Shown: in pieces, positions 14,489 to 22,139 of the stretch
Position numbering within the stretch: position 1 is the stretch's first letter
Layout of the letters: each line of letters begins with the position of its first letter
Assembly (NCBI GenBank): GCA_902464965.1
Contig: CABQLI010000015.1
Location: 1-33,564, forward strand
DNA length: 33,564 nt
Origin: an uncultured Collinsella sp.
GTDB lineage: Bacteria; Actinomycetota; Coriobacteriia; Coriobacteriales; Coriobacteriaceae
Direction: 5' to 3'
Program-made: the position numbers and the translations under genes
The notes under the pieces: generated by a model
What the model was told of the DNA's origin: nothing
Database searches by the model: none
Seen by the model: the letters and a program-made list of their open reading frames with translations, nothing else

Positions 14489-15454
14489 CTACGAACGGCG
14501 CGGCTCGGGAACCACGAGCCTATCGGGGCTCGCGCCCTCGGCATCCATCAGGCTCACGTAGCGAATCGACGGATCCCCATACATCGCGTAGTAATAATTG
14601 CCCGTGCGCGCGCTAAAGCATCCGGTATAGATAGTCTTCTCGAACTTGCCATCGCCCATCCTGGACGCTCCCTCAATCATCACCACGCCCTCGAGCGAAC
14701 GGAACATGCGGACGACGTTTTCGGTCTCGCTCTCCTTTTGCGGGTAATTGGCATTGAGGTACGCCGCCTTTACAAAACGGCTCGGCGAATAGCAGTCACC
14801 CGGAATACCGCGCATGCCGGCACCCGCGCCATAGGGCTTGAGCTCGGCGCCACGCCATGTCGCCGTCTGCGGAAAATCGCTTGTGGCCGTGATATAGGTG
14901 CGCAGGTTTTCCATGTGCCACGGGAAGGTGGGCTGATTGGCAAGGGTATCGACCGGATCGTCGTATACATGCAGGCCGTCAGCCATCATCTCGACCACGA
15001 TGCTGCGCTGGCTGTCGCCGATAATCCAATGGAGCAGTGACACGCCCAGCCCCTCTCCGGCAGATTTGGCGACAATCACCGTATCGCGCAGCGCGGCCTC
15101 GACCTCATCGACCGTCGAGAACGTCGCTGCCACCCACAGGGGAAACTCATAGGCCGCGATATTGTTCTTGCCGTCGACAGGGCCATCGGCATACTCGGCA
15201 TAGCCGGGGAAGTTGAGTCCCGCCACAGCCAGACCCGCATCGTTACCGCAGTCGAAAAACATAGGGTAGTTCTCGTAATCGATGCACATGCCGATTACCG
15301 CGTGCGCCGCCGACGCATCGTCGATAAACGAATACGGAATGTGAAATCCTCGCGGCATCACGCGAACCTGTTGGCCGTAGTCAAAGCTCCAGTCGAGGTT
15401 GCGGCCTAGATACATGTGACCAGAATTATCGGTAAATCGAATGCTCGTACACAT
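14489..15454 (-). CDS. bsh: Bile salt hydrolase (choloylglycine hydrolase)
   Basis: BSH cleaves glycine or taurine from conjugated bile acids in the gut. The 321-residue protein begins MCTSIRF, so Cys2 becomes the N-terminal nucleophile after Met removal. Family residues are in register: Arg18 and Asp21 in GRNLDW, Asn81 in AGLNFPGY, Asn173 in NQPTF, Arg226 in SPSRF. Overall it resembles bifidobacterial BSH more than penicillin acylases (FDCGNDAGLAVAGLNFPGY, FHMENLR-like WHMENLRTY, GIPGD). The loop before GIPGD reads GAGAGM, a G-x-G type rather than S-R-x, which has been linked to taurine preference; this is tentative. ATG 15454 follows AGGAGG. The leader can form a hairpin over that site. Confidence 0.94.
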   Translation of the reverse strand: MCTSIRFTDNSGHMYLGRNLDWSFDYGQQVRVMPRGFHIPYSFIDDASAAHAVIGMCIDYENYPMFFDCGNDAGLAVAGLNFPGYAEYADGPVDGKNNIAAYEFPLWVAATFSTVDEVEAALRDTVIVAKSAGEGLGVSLLHWIIGDSQRSIVVEMMADGLHVYDDPVDTLANQPTFPWHMENLRTYITATSDFPQTATWRGAELKPYGAGAGMRGIPGDCYSPSRFVKAAYLNANYPQKESETENVVRMFRSLEGVVMIEGASRMGDGKFEKTIYTGCFSARTGNYYYAMYGDPSIRYVSLMDAEGASPDRLVVPEPRRS

Positions 15455-15511
15455 AGCGCCTCCTAGCTTTACGTTCCTGCTAAGGTTATTGTCACCAAAC
15501 AAAAAGGCGCT
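15455..15511 (-). promoter_or_regulatory. Possible ribosome-site-masking hairpin in the bsh leader
   Basis: In the minus-strand leader AGCGCCT (15511-15505) is the exact inverse of AGGCGCT (15461-15455). The latter includes the last three bases of the AGGAGG ribosome site and abuts the ATG. Pairing would hide the site. The stem is only 7 bp across a 43-base loop, so this is a suggestion. Confidence 0.3.
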
Positions 15512-15512
15512 A

Positions 15513-15554
15513 AACACAAAAGCCCGGACATGACAACAATGTCACGCCCGGGCT
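15513..15554 (-). terminator. Terminator between the deformylase-like gene and bsh
   Basis: On the minus strand AGCCCGGG...CCGGGCT with an inner TGACA/TGTCA stem is followed by TTTTGTGTTT. It would end transcripts of the deformylase-like gene before bsh. Confidence 0.78.
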
Positions 15555-15595
15555 ATTCAAGCAGGATAAACTCAACCAAGTTAACCCCGCAGGTC

Positions 15596-15704
15596 GTCTA
15601 AGGGGTCAAAGTGCCGCAGATTGCCACGAAAGAGGAGCGAAGCGTACTTAAGGTACGCGAGCGACGATTGAGCGGCAAGGTGCGGTGCTTTGATCCCCTT
15701 AGAC
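15596..15704. repeat. Long palindrome at the 3' end of the deformylase-like gene
   Basis: The outer arms GTCTAAGGGG (15596-15605) and CCCCTTAGAC (15695-15704) are exact inverses. The similarity continues inward with small mismatches (TCAAAG, CCGCA, TTGCC, CGTAC) to a centre near CTTAAG. The whole 109 bp can fold on itself. The TAA stop of the minus-strand gene at 15699-15701 lies in the outer arm. Confidence 0.72.
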
Positions 15705-16118
15705 CAACTTGCCGAGGCAGTGGTCGATCATATGCTGGATCATCTGTGCCTCAAAGCCCGCGTAGTCGCGGCGGCACTCCTTCATCTTGCCGTCGACGAT
15801 CTGATCAAAGGCGACCTTGCACTTGATGTAGCGCGTGGACTTGGTGACCTCCTCGTGCGTCAGGCAGCTCTCCTCCATCTTGCTGGCGCCCAAGCCAAAC
15901 ACCAGACGGGGGTTATAGAGCACGTGGGGCTCGCCGGCGTCGTCCAGATAGACGCAGACCTTCTTGGTAACGCCAATCTGGTTAGCGGCAAGGCAGCCGG
16001 CATCGTCGAGCGACTTGATGGTATCGATCAGGTCCTGAGCAACCGACTCGTCCTCGACGGTCGCGACCTCGCAACGCTGGGACAGGATAGCCTCGTCGTG
16101 GCAAAGCTCTTTAATCAT
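15699..16118 (-). CDS. Peptide deformylase-like protein lacking the catalytic Glu
   Basis: The 139-residue protein aligns with deformylases along its length. Motif 1 is GCLAANQIG with the Gln kept; motif 2 is EESCLTHEE, keeping Cys85 but with ESCLT for EGCLS; motif 3 is HMIDH, so both His ligands (129, 133) remain but the catalytic Glu130 is Met. Metal binding looks possible; normal hydrolysis looks doubtful. ATG 16118 is chosen because GGAGG lies five bases upstream; an in-frame ATG at 16130 has no such site. It is a diverged paralogue of the deformylase at 7963. It may have another role or be a decaying copy, but the frame is intact. Confidence 0.85.
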   Translation of the reverse strand: MIKELCHDEAILSQRCEVATVEDESVAQDLIDTIKSLDDAGCLAANQIGVTKKVCVYLDDAGEPHVLYNPRLVFGLGASKMEESCLTHEEVTKSTRYIKCKVAFDQIVDGKMKECRRDYAGFEAQMIQHMIDHCLGKLV

Positions 16119-16273
16119 ACGTTCCTCCATAGGGGTCGTTGTAACCGCTTAAGTATACGGTACCCACACAATTTCATGCGAAAGATACCGCCCGTCCGTT
16201 ACAAACCGCCGAACATCAACATGTGAGGAACACCAACTTCACAAAGGCGATATAGTGGGTGAGTTCGTGTCAA

Positions 16274-16294
16274 TCGGCCTAAACTCGGGGCCGA
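16274..16294 (+). promoter_or_regulatory. Small hairpin just upstream of the purine permease
   Basis: TCGGCC and GGCCGA form a 6-bp stem with a 9-base loop, ending a few bases before the AAGGAAAGGG ribosome site. It could influence translation. No purine riboswitch core was recognised. Confidence 0.3.
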
Positions 16295-16311
16295 ACAAGG
16301 AAAGGGTATGC

Positions 16312-17622
16312 ATGGACGAACTATTTCACGTCAGCGAGCGCAAGTCCACAATCGGGACCGAACTTCGCGCTGGACTGACAACATTCCTGGCGATGGCCTA
16401 CATCATCGCCGTCAACCCCGCAGTGCTCTCGGGCGCTGGCATCGATGCGGGAGCGCTCGCCTGCGCCACCTGCCTGGGCGCCGGCATCATGACCATCTGC
16501 ATGGGCATCTTCGCCAACCGCCCGCTCGCCTGCGCGTCGGGCTTAGGCGTCAACGCGATGATCGCTGGAATCACCACCACCGTCTGCGGCGGTGACTGGC
16601 ACGTGGCCATGAGCGTCATCTTCCTTGAGGGCGTCGTCATCTTGCTGCTCGTGCTTTGTGGCCTGCGCGAGGCCATCATGGACGCCATCCCGGTTGTCCT
16701 GCGTCACGCCATCTCGGTGGGTCTGGGCCTGTTCATCGCCATGATTGGCCTGTGCGATGCCGGCATTATCACCGCTGGCGCCGGCACACTCGTCGGTCTG
16801 GGTGACATCACCTCCCCCACCTTCATCGTCGGCATCATCTCCATCCTGGTGACAGTCGCCCTCGCCTGCCGCAACGTCCCCGGCTCGCTGCTCATCGGCA
16901 TCGTCGTCGCCGTCATCGCCGGTATCCCCCTAGGTGTGACCCATGCTCCGACCGGTATCATCGCCCCGCTCGACTTCTCGAGCATCGGTGGCCCCATCGC
17001 CGACGCCGGCGGCGTGCCCGCCATCGTCAAGGTCCTTACCGACCCCACGCTCCTCGTCATCTCGTTCTCGCTGCTCATGAGTGACTTCTTCGACACCATG
17101 GGCACCGCGATGGCCGTGGCCAAGCAGGGCGAGTTCCTCACCGACGACGGCAACGTCGAGAATATCAAGGAGATCCTGATCGTCGACTCCGCCGCCGCTG
17201 CTGTGGGCGGTTTCATGGGCGTCTCCTCCATCACCACCTTCGTCGAGTCCACCTCTGGCGCTGCCGACGGTGGCCGCACGGGCCTCACCTCCGTCACCAC
17301 CGGCGTGTTGTTCATTCTCGCCGCGTTCTTCTCCCCCATCGTCACCATCGTTTCCAGCGCCGCCACCTGCGGTGCTCTGGTCTACGTCGGCTACCTCATG
17401 ATGAGCGAAGCCTCCGAGATCGACTGGTCCGACGTGTCGCAGGGTTTCCCGGCGTTCATGATCGTCGCCGGCGTGCCCTTCACCTACTCCATCTCTGCCG
17501 GCATTGGCCTGGGCTTTATCGCCTACGTGATCGTCGCGCTCTTTAAGGGCGAGGCCTCCAAGATCAAGCCGCTCATGTGGATCGCAGCCCTTGCCTTCCT
17601 CGTCTACTTCTTCGTGGCGTAA
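16312..17622 (+). CDS. AzgA-type purine permease (NCS2, guanine/hypoxanthine or adenine)
   Basis: This 436-residue protein has about 12 to 14 membrane segments and the AzgA signature TELRAGLTTFLAMAYIIAVNPAVLSGAG at its N-terminus. LACASGLGVNAMIA, MSDFFDTMGTAMAVAKQGEF and SSITTFVESTSGAADGGRTGLTSVTTG are also typical. Members (PbuG, AdeP, GhxP) import purine bases with protons. Which base is moved is not decided here. ATG 16312 follows AAGGAAAGGG. A second NCS2 permease of the uracil type lies at 18486, so the window carries two base-salvage importers. Confidence 0.93.
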   Translation: MDELFHVSERKSTIGTELRAGLTTFLAMAYIIAVNPAVLSGAGIDAGALACATCLGAGIMTICMGIFANRPLACASGLGVNAMIAGITTTVCGGDWHVAMSVIFLEGVVILLLVLCGLREAIMDAIPVVLRHAISVGLGLFIAMIGLCDAGIITAGAGTLVGLGDITSPTFIVGIISILVTVALACRNVPGSLLIGIVVAVIAGIPLGVTHAPTGIIAPLDFSSIGGPIADAGGVPAIVKVLTDPTLLVISFSLLMSDFFDTMGTAMAVAKQGEFLTDDGNVENIKEILIVDSAAAAVGGFMGVSSITTFVESTSGAADGGRTGLTSVTTGVLFILAAFFSPIVTIVSSAATCGALVYVGYLMMSEASEIDWSDVSQGFPAFMIVAGVPFTYSISAGIGLGFIAYVIVALFKGEASKIKPLMWIAALAFLVYFFVA

Positions 17623-17650
17623 CGGCATAGTCTGCTAAAGCAAAACAACA

Positions 17651-17690
17651 AGGCGCGGAATCGCATCGAGCGGCTCCGCGCCTTTCTTTT
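17651..17690 (+). terminator. Terminator after the purine permease
   Basis: AGGCGCGGA and its inverse form a 9-bp stem with a 15-base loop, followed by TTCTTTT. Confidence 0.85.
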
Positions 17691-17759
17691 AGCGTCTGCC
17701 CTCGTGCCAGCGTGCGACAATTGAGGCTGTCAATATCACAACACTGAGAGAAGCCTGCC

Positions 17760-18425
17760 TTGGAAGCGCATCATAAGCAGATAACCGTTTATTCAGAGTG
17801 TGCGGAAGGCGCGCCCGTCATCTATCTCCCCGTGGTTATGGGCAACGGTAGTGAAGTCTACGAGCGCTGCCGAGAGCTCGACTGCCCGCCGTTCACCCTT
17901 GTCGCCATTGGAGGGCTCGATTGGAATCGCGAGCTGAGCCCCTGGGAATGCGACGGAACTATACGAGATGCCGAGCCCTTTGGCGGACAGGCTGCTGGTT
18001 TTCTTGACGAGTTGTTGAAGCAGATAATCCCCCAGGCCGAATCATCGCTCCCGCAACCGCCCGCCTGGCGCGGCGTTGCCGGCTACTCGTTGGCGGGTCT
18101 TTTTGCACTGTGGGCACTTTGGCAAACAGATGTCTTTGAGCGCGTGGCGAGTGCATCGGGGTCGCTGTGGTTCCCCGGCTTTATCGACTACGCGCGCGAG
18201 CGCACGATGACGGCTACGCCCGACGCCGCCTATCTGTCGCTCGGTAAAAAGGAAACCAAGACGCCCAACCGCATGATGCGGCACGTACTCGACGATACGC
18301 GCGCGATGGAAAAGCTGTTTATCGAGCGCGACATCCCAACAACGCTGGAGCTCAACCCCGGCAATCATTTTGCCCAAACTGACCCGCGCATGGCGCGCGG
18401 CATCCACTGGATACTGACGCATTAA
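17760..18425 (+). CDS. Alpha/beta-hydrolase fold esterase
   Basis: The 221-residue cytoplasmic protein has the nucleophile elbow GYSLAG with Ser110 and a late His in PGNHF (about 203), the order of an alpha/beta hydrolase. ASGSLWFPGFIDYARE and the overall length resemble the IroE/Fes and esterase D-like group, which act on siderophore or small acyl esters, but no siderophore genes are nearby. The substrate is unknown. The start appears to be TTG 17760 with GAGAGAAG upstream; no ATG or GTG fits the N-terminus as well. Its stop is inside a long palindrome. Confidence 0.78.
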   Translation: MEAHHKQITVYSECAEGAPVIYLPVVMGNGSEVYERCRELDCPPFTLVAIGGLDWNRELSPWECDGTIRDAEPFGGQAAGFLDELLKQIIPQAESSLPQPPAWRGVAGYSLAGLFALWALWQTDVFERVASASGSLWFPGFIDYARERTMTATPDAAYLSLGKKETKTPNRMMRHVLDDTRAMEKLFIERDIPTTLELNPGNHFAQTDPRMARGIHWILTH

Positions 18426-18468
18426 AAATGGCGTCCACGCGTACATACGCATGGACGCCATTTTTAAT
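18421..18468. terminator. Bidirectional terminator, 48-bp palindrome
   Basis: Arms of 17 bp (ATTAAAAATGGCGTCCA and inverse) plus an inner GCGT-ACAT-ACGC stem. Runs of A and T on the two sides make it a terminator in both directions. The esterase stop TAA (18423-18425) is part of the left arm. Confidence 0.88.
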
Positions 18469-18485
18469 TTGGCTGAACGCAGCTA

Positions 18486-19820
18486 CTATTCAGTAGTCTC
18501 CTCAAGCTCGGAAGTATCGAACTCAAAGTCATTACCGGGCAGGATGGCGTTGAGCACAATGCCCACCAGCGAGCCCACGGCAAGGCCCGAAAGCGAAATC
18601 GTCACGCCGCCCAGCTCCAGCACGATGGCACCGGCGGTACTGTAGGCAATGCCGAGCGAAAGCACGAGCACCAAAGCCGCAACCAGCACATTGCGGTTGT
18701 TCTGGAAATCAACCTGGTTTTCGATAAGGTTGCGAACGCCCACAGCGCTGATCATGCCGTAGAGCACGAGCGACACGCCGCCGATTACACACGCCGGCAT
18801 GGCGGCGATCACGGCAGCAAACTTGGGGCAGAACGAAAGCACGATGGCGCAGCAGGCGGCAATGCGAATCACGCGCGGGTCGAACACGCGCGTCAGGGCA
18901 AGCACGCCAGTGTTCTCGCCATACGTCGTATTGGCGGGGGCGCCAAAGAGCGATGCCAAGATGGTCGCCAGGCCATCGCCGAGCAGGGTACGGTGCAGAC
19001 CGGGATCGGCAATGTAATTGCGTTCGCAGGTAGAGCCAATGGCGGAGATATCGCCAATGTGCTCAATCATGGTCGCAAAGGCCAGCGGCATGATGGTGAT
19101 GATGGCCGTCGTGGCAAGACCGCTATCGAACTGCGGTCCAAAGAGCGCAAACACGGTGTTGTCCCACACGACGGGCAAGCCAACCCAGGGGGCGGCTGCA
19201 ACGCCCGAAAAATCGACCTCGCCCAGCGCAGTCGCAACGGCATAGCTCACCACGACGCCCAGCAGGATCGGCACGATCTTGACCATGCCGCGGCCCCAAA
19301 TATTGCAGATGACGATGACGGCCACAGCGACAACGGCAACAAGCCAATTGGTCTGGCAGTTGGCGATAGCAGAGCTTGCCAAGATCAGGCCGATGGAAAT
19401 GACGATGGGACCGGTCACCACCGGCGGGAAGAAGCGCATGACGCGCTTGGCACCAAACGCACGGAACAGCGCTGCCAGCACCGGATAGAGCAGGCCGGCG
19501 CAGGCAACGCCCAGACAAGCGTAGGGCAAAAGCTCGGCCTCGCCGTTGGGTGCAATGGCGGCATAACCCGCGATAAAGGCAAACGACGAGCCCAGGAACG
19601 CGGGCACCTTACCGCGCGATAGAAAATGAAACAGCAGCGTGCCGATGCCGGCGAACAGAAGCGTCGCCGAAACGGAAAGGCCGGTGAGCACGGGCACGAG
19701 CACCGTGGCTCCGAACATCGCAAACATGTGTTGCAAACCCAACACAAACATGCGCGGGCGGCCGAGCGACGATGCATCGTAGATGGCATCGGTGACGGCG
19801 GGCGTCGAGGATTGGGACAT
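18486..19820 (-). CDS. uraA: Uracil permease (NCS2 family)
   Basis: This 444-residue membrane protein has 14 predicted segments and the NCS2 nucleobase transporter pattern: LGLQHMFAMFGATVLVPVLTGLSVSATLLFAGIGTLLFH at the start, VPAFLGSSFAFI, PLAFATMIEHIGDISAIG with the substrate-site Glu, and APANTTYGENTGVLALTRVFDPRV. The GENTG/His-Glu set is that of UraA-type uracil/H+ symporters. AAAGGA precedes ATG 19820. An acidic C-terminal tail (FEFDTSELEETTE) is present. No pyrimidine genes lie beside it and no PyrR-type leader was recognised in the upstream 120 bp. Confidence 0.93.
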   Translation of the reverse strand: MSQSSTPAVTDAIYDASSLGRPRMFVLGLQHMFAMFGATVLVPVLTGLSVSATLLFAGIGTLLFHFLSRGKVPAFLGSSFAFIAGYAAIAPNGEAELLPYACLGVACAGLLYPVLAALFRAFGAKRVMRFFPPVVTGPIVISIGLILASSAIANCQTNWLVAVVAVAVIVICNIWGRGMVKIVPILLGVVVSYAVATALGEVDFSGVAAAPWVGLPVVWDNTVFALFGPQFDSGLATTAIITIMPLAFATMIEHIGDISAIGSTCERNYIADPGLHRTLLGDGLATILASLFGAPANTTYGENTGVLALTRVFDPRVIRIAACCAIVLSFCPKFAAVIAAMPACVIGGVSLVLYGMISAVGVRNLIENQVDFQNNRNVLVAALVLVLSLGIAYSTAGAIVLELGGVTISLSGLAVGSLVGIVLNAILPGNDFEFDTSELEETTE

Positions 19821-19943
19821 GGAAGTCCTTTCATGATGGAAGGGCGATCAGGCATATCGGATAACCTGCCCGAACGATATGATCCGAACCATTGTACGTG
19901 ATACGCCATGTTTCGCACGCGCCGTCACCTGCAAACGGTAGCG

Positions 19944-21077
19944 TTACTTCCAAACGCGCTCGGCAACGCGCTTGACCAGCGCGATCTTTGCCCATTGCTC
20001 GTCCTCGGTCAGCTTGTTGCCAATCTCGCAGCTGGCAAAGCCGCACTGGGGCGACAGGTACAGATTCTCGAGCGGCACATACTTTGCGGCTTCGCTGATG
20101 CGCTCGACGATAACATCCTCGTTCTCGAGCTCTGCCGCCTTGGTGGTTACCAAGCCCAGCACGACCTTCTTGCCGGGAGCAACGTACTTGAGCGGCTCAA
20201 AGCCGCCGGCGCGCGGCGTGTCGAACTCCAGATAGAACGCATCGACATTCTCATGTGCGAACAGGTACGGCGCGATGGGATCGTAGCCGCCCTCAAAGGC
20301 ATAGGTGGAGTGGTAGTTGCCGCGGCACACGTGCGTGTTGATAACCAGATCGTCGGGCTTGCCCTCGGTGGCGGCGTTGTTGAGCGCCACGCCCAGCTCG
20401 CTTACCTTTTGCAGGTCGACCGGGCTCATGCCGGTTTTGGCGACAAAATCGGTATCGCAGTAGATACCCCAGGTGCAGTCATCAAACTGGATGTTGCGGC
20501 AGCCTGCTGCGTACAGGTCGGCGATCACCGTGCGATAAGCGGCTGCAATGGCGTCGGCAAGTTCCTCATCGGTCTTATAGACAGCGCGCAGGCTCTCCTG
20601 CTGGCCGTCGCAGCGATCGAGCGTAACCTCAGAGAACGTCTGGATCGGCGCCGGAATGGTCTGGCGTGCGACCTGGCCCTCCCCCTCAAGCGCCTTGACG
20701 AACTTAAAATGCTCGACGAACGGGTGGTTCTCGCCGCTAATGGGACCAGTAACCACGGCGGTGTCGGCCGTCGTCTCCTCGTCATGGAACATATAACCCG
20801 TGCGTGAGGTGCGGCGCTCAATGCCGTTAAGGCCCCACATAAAATCGAGGTGCCAGTAGCTGCGGCGGAACTCGCCATCGGTGATCACCCGCAGGCCGGC
20901 GGCCTTCTGCTTGGCCACCAAATCGCGAATGGCATCGTCCTCAGCGGCCTTAAGGCCGGCGGTATCAAGCGTGCCTGCCGCATAGGCAGCGCGGGCGTCC
21001 TTTACGGCCTGCGGACGAAGAAAACTGCCGACGATATCGGCGCGAAACGGCGCGTTCGGTTGAATCGAAGTGCTCAT
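19944..21077 (-). CDS. MetE C-terminal-like methyltransferase (YxjG/YxjH type)
   Basis: The 377-residue protein corresponds to the catalytic C-terminal half of cobalamin-independent methionine synthase and to the shorter YxjG/YxjH group, which transfer a methyl group to homocysteine from a folate or related donor. It begins with FRADIVGSFLRP and GLRVITDGEFRRSYWH; zinc-site residues appear in NTHVCRGN (His, Cys) and LSPQCGFAS (Cys). The N-terminal half of full MetE is absent, as usual in this group. GGGAG lies before ATG 21077; an ATG six codons upstream lacks it. A perfect palindrome about 90 bases upstream and the neighbouring LysR gene suggest control by methionine or sulfur status. Confidence 0.88.
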   Translation of the reverse strand: MSTSIQPNAPFRADIVGSFLRPQAVKDARAAYAAGTLDTAGLKAAEDDAIRDLVAKQKAAGLRVITDGEFRRSYWHLDFMWGLNGIERRTSRTGYMFHDEETTADTAVVTGPISGENHPFVEHFKFVKALEGEGQVARQTIPAPIQTFSEVTLDRCDGQQESLRAVYKTDEELADAIAAAYRTVIADLYAAGCRNIQFDDCTWGIYCDTDFVAKTGMSPVDLQKVSELGVALNNAATEGKPDDLVINTHVCRGNYHSTYAFEGGYDPIAPYLFAHENVDAFYLEFDTPRAGGFEPLKYVAPGKKVVLGLVTTKAAELENEDVIVERISEAAKYVPLENLYLSPQCGFASCEIGNKLTEDEQWAKIALVKRVAERVWK

Positions 21078-21162
21078 AGATATCTCCCTTTGCATTGGCT
21101 GCTTTGCTGGGACAGAGTATGAGCACTTATATGGCCATCGTAAAATATATGTTTATAACAGT

Positions 21163-21187
21163 TTGATATAGATGCTTCCTATATCAA
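21163..21187. promoter_or_regulatory. Candidate LysR-type operator upstream of the MetE-like gene
   Basis: TTGATATAG-N7-CTATATCAA is a perfect 25-bp interrupted palindrome, about 86-110 bases before the MetE-like start. Its AT-rich half-sites and T-N-A layout resemble boxes of CmbR/MetR-like LysR regulators. The LysR gene at 21233 is the nearest candidate. Confidence 0.55.
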
Positions 21188-21232
21188 TTTGGACTGCCAT
21201 AAAGAGATTTGACCCGTGCAGAATGCAGCAGT

Positions 21233-22129
21233 CTAGATGTGCTGACGAATCGCGTCGATATAGGCCTGCCCGTAGCGCGTAAGTGTCGTGTTCTTGCGCG
21301 TGATAATGCCAATCTCCATGTACTCGTCTACATCGAGCGGAATCGAGATAATGCCGGGGCCGTTGAGCTCGTGGCTGATCACGCCCGAGCATACCGTGTA
21401 GCCGTTGAGGCCCATGGCCAAATTGAACAACGTCGCACGGTCGCGCACGCGGATATTTTTGCGACGCTCGAACGTCGAGGTCAGCTCCTCGGAATAGTAA
21501 AACGAGTTGTAGCTGCCCTGCTCGTAGGACAGGAACGGGTAGTCTTCCAGATCCTCGAGCGTCACGCTGGAGCGGTCCGCCAGCGGATGGTCGGCGCAGA
21601 CGAAGACATGCGGCGTGGCGCAGAAGAGTCCTTCGAACACGAGCTCGTTGGCCACCAGCATGCGCTCGATGACCTCGCGGTTATGCTCGGATAAGTACAG
21701 GATGCCCAGTTCGCTTTTCATATGCGCGACATCCTCGATAATCTCGTGAGTCTGCTCCTCGCGCAGGGTGAAGTCGTAACGCGCGGCATCGAACTCGCGG
21801 ATCACGTCGACAAACGCGTTGACGGCAAAGGAATAATGCTGGCAGCTCACACTAAAGTGCGGCACCTGCTCGGATGCGCCCTTGTACTTGCCCTCGAGCA
21901 GGTCGGCCTGGTCGAGTACCTGGCGCGCATAGCCCAAGAAGGTCTCACCTTCCTCGGACACGATAACACCCTTGTTGGTGCGCTCGAAGATATGCACGCC
22001 CATCTCGTTTTCGAGGTCGCGGATCGACGCGGTAATCGAAGGCTGCGACACAAAGAGCCGGCGCGAGGCCTCGGTAATGCTTCCGCATTCGGCAACTTTG
22101 ACGACATATCTGAGCTGCTGGAGCTTCAT
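21233..22129 (-). CDS. LysR-family regulator, CmbR/CysB-like
   Basis: The 298-residue protein starts MKLQQLRYVVKVAECGSITEASRRLFVSQPSITASIRDLENEMGVHIFERT, an N-terminus close to the CmbR/MetR-like LysR regulators that control methionine and cysteine genes in Gram-positives. The C-terminal effector domain begins near residue 90. AGGAGA precedes ATG 22129 and overlaps the stop of the HAD gene 11 bases upstream, so the two are translated together. The MetE-like gene follows on the same strand after 155 bases with its own palindromic site, making it the likely target. The effector is inferred only. Confidence 0.9.
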   Translation of the reverse strand: MKLQQLRYVVKVAECGSITEASRRLFVSQPSITASIRDLENEMGVHIFERTNKGVIVSEEGETFLGYARQVLDQADLLEGKYKGASEQVPHFSVSCQHYSFAVNAFVDVIREFDAARYDFTLREEQTHEIIEDVAHMKSELGILYLSEHNREVIERMLVANELVFEGLFCATPHVFVCADHPLADRSSVTLEDLEDYPFLSYEQGSYNSFYYSEELTSTFERRKNIRVRDRATLFNLAMGLNGYTVCSGVISHELNGPGIISIPLDVDEYMEIGIITRKNTTLTRYGQAYIDAIRQHI

Positions 22130-22139
22130 GGCTGTCTCC

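Noticed and set aside
16131..16311. Purine riboswitch before the purine permease
   Set aside because: The conserved loop and junction bases of the purine aptamer were not found; only a short hairpin is present.
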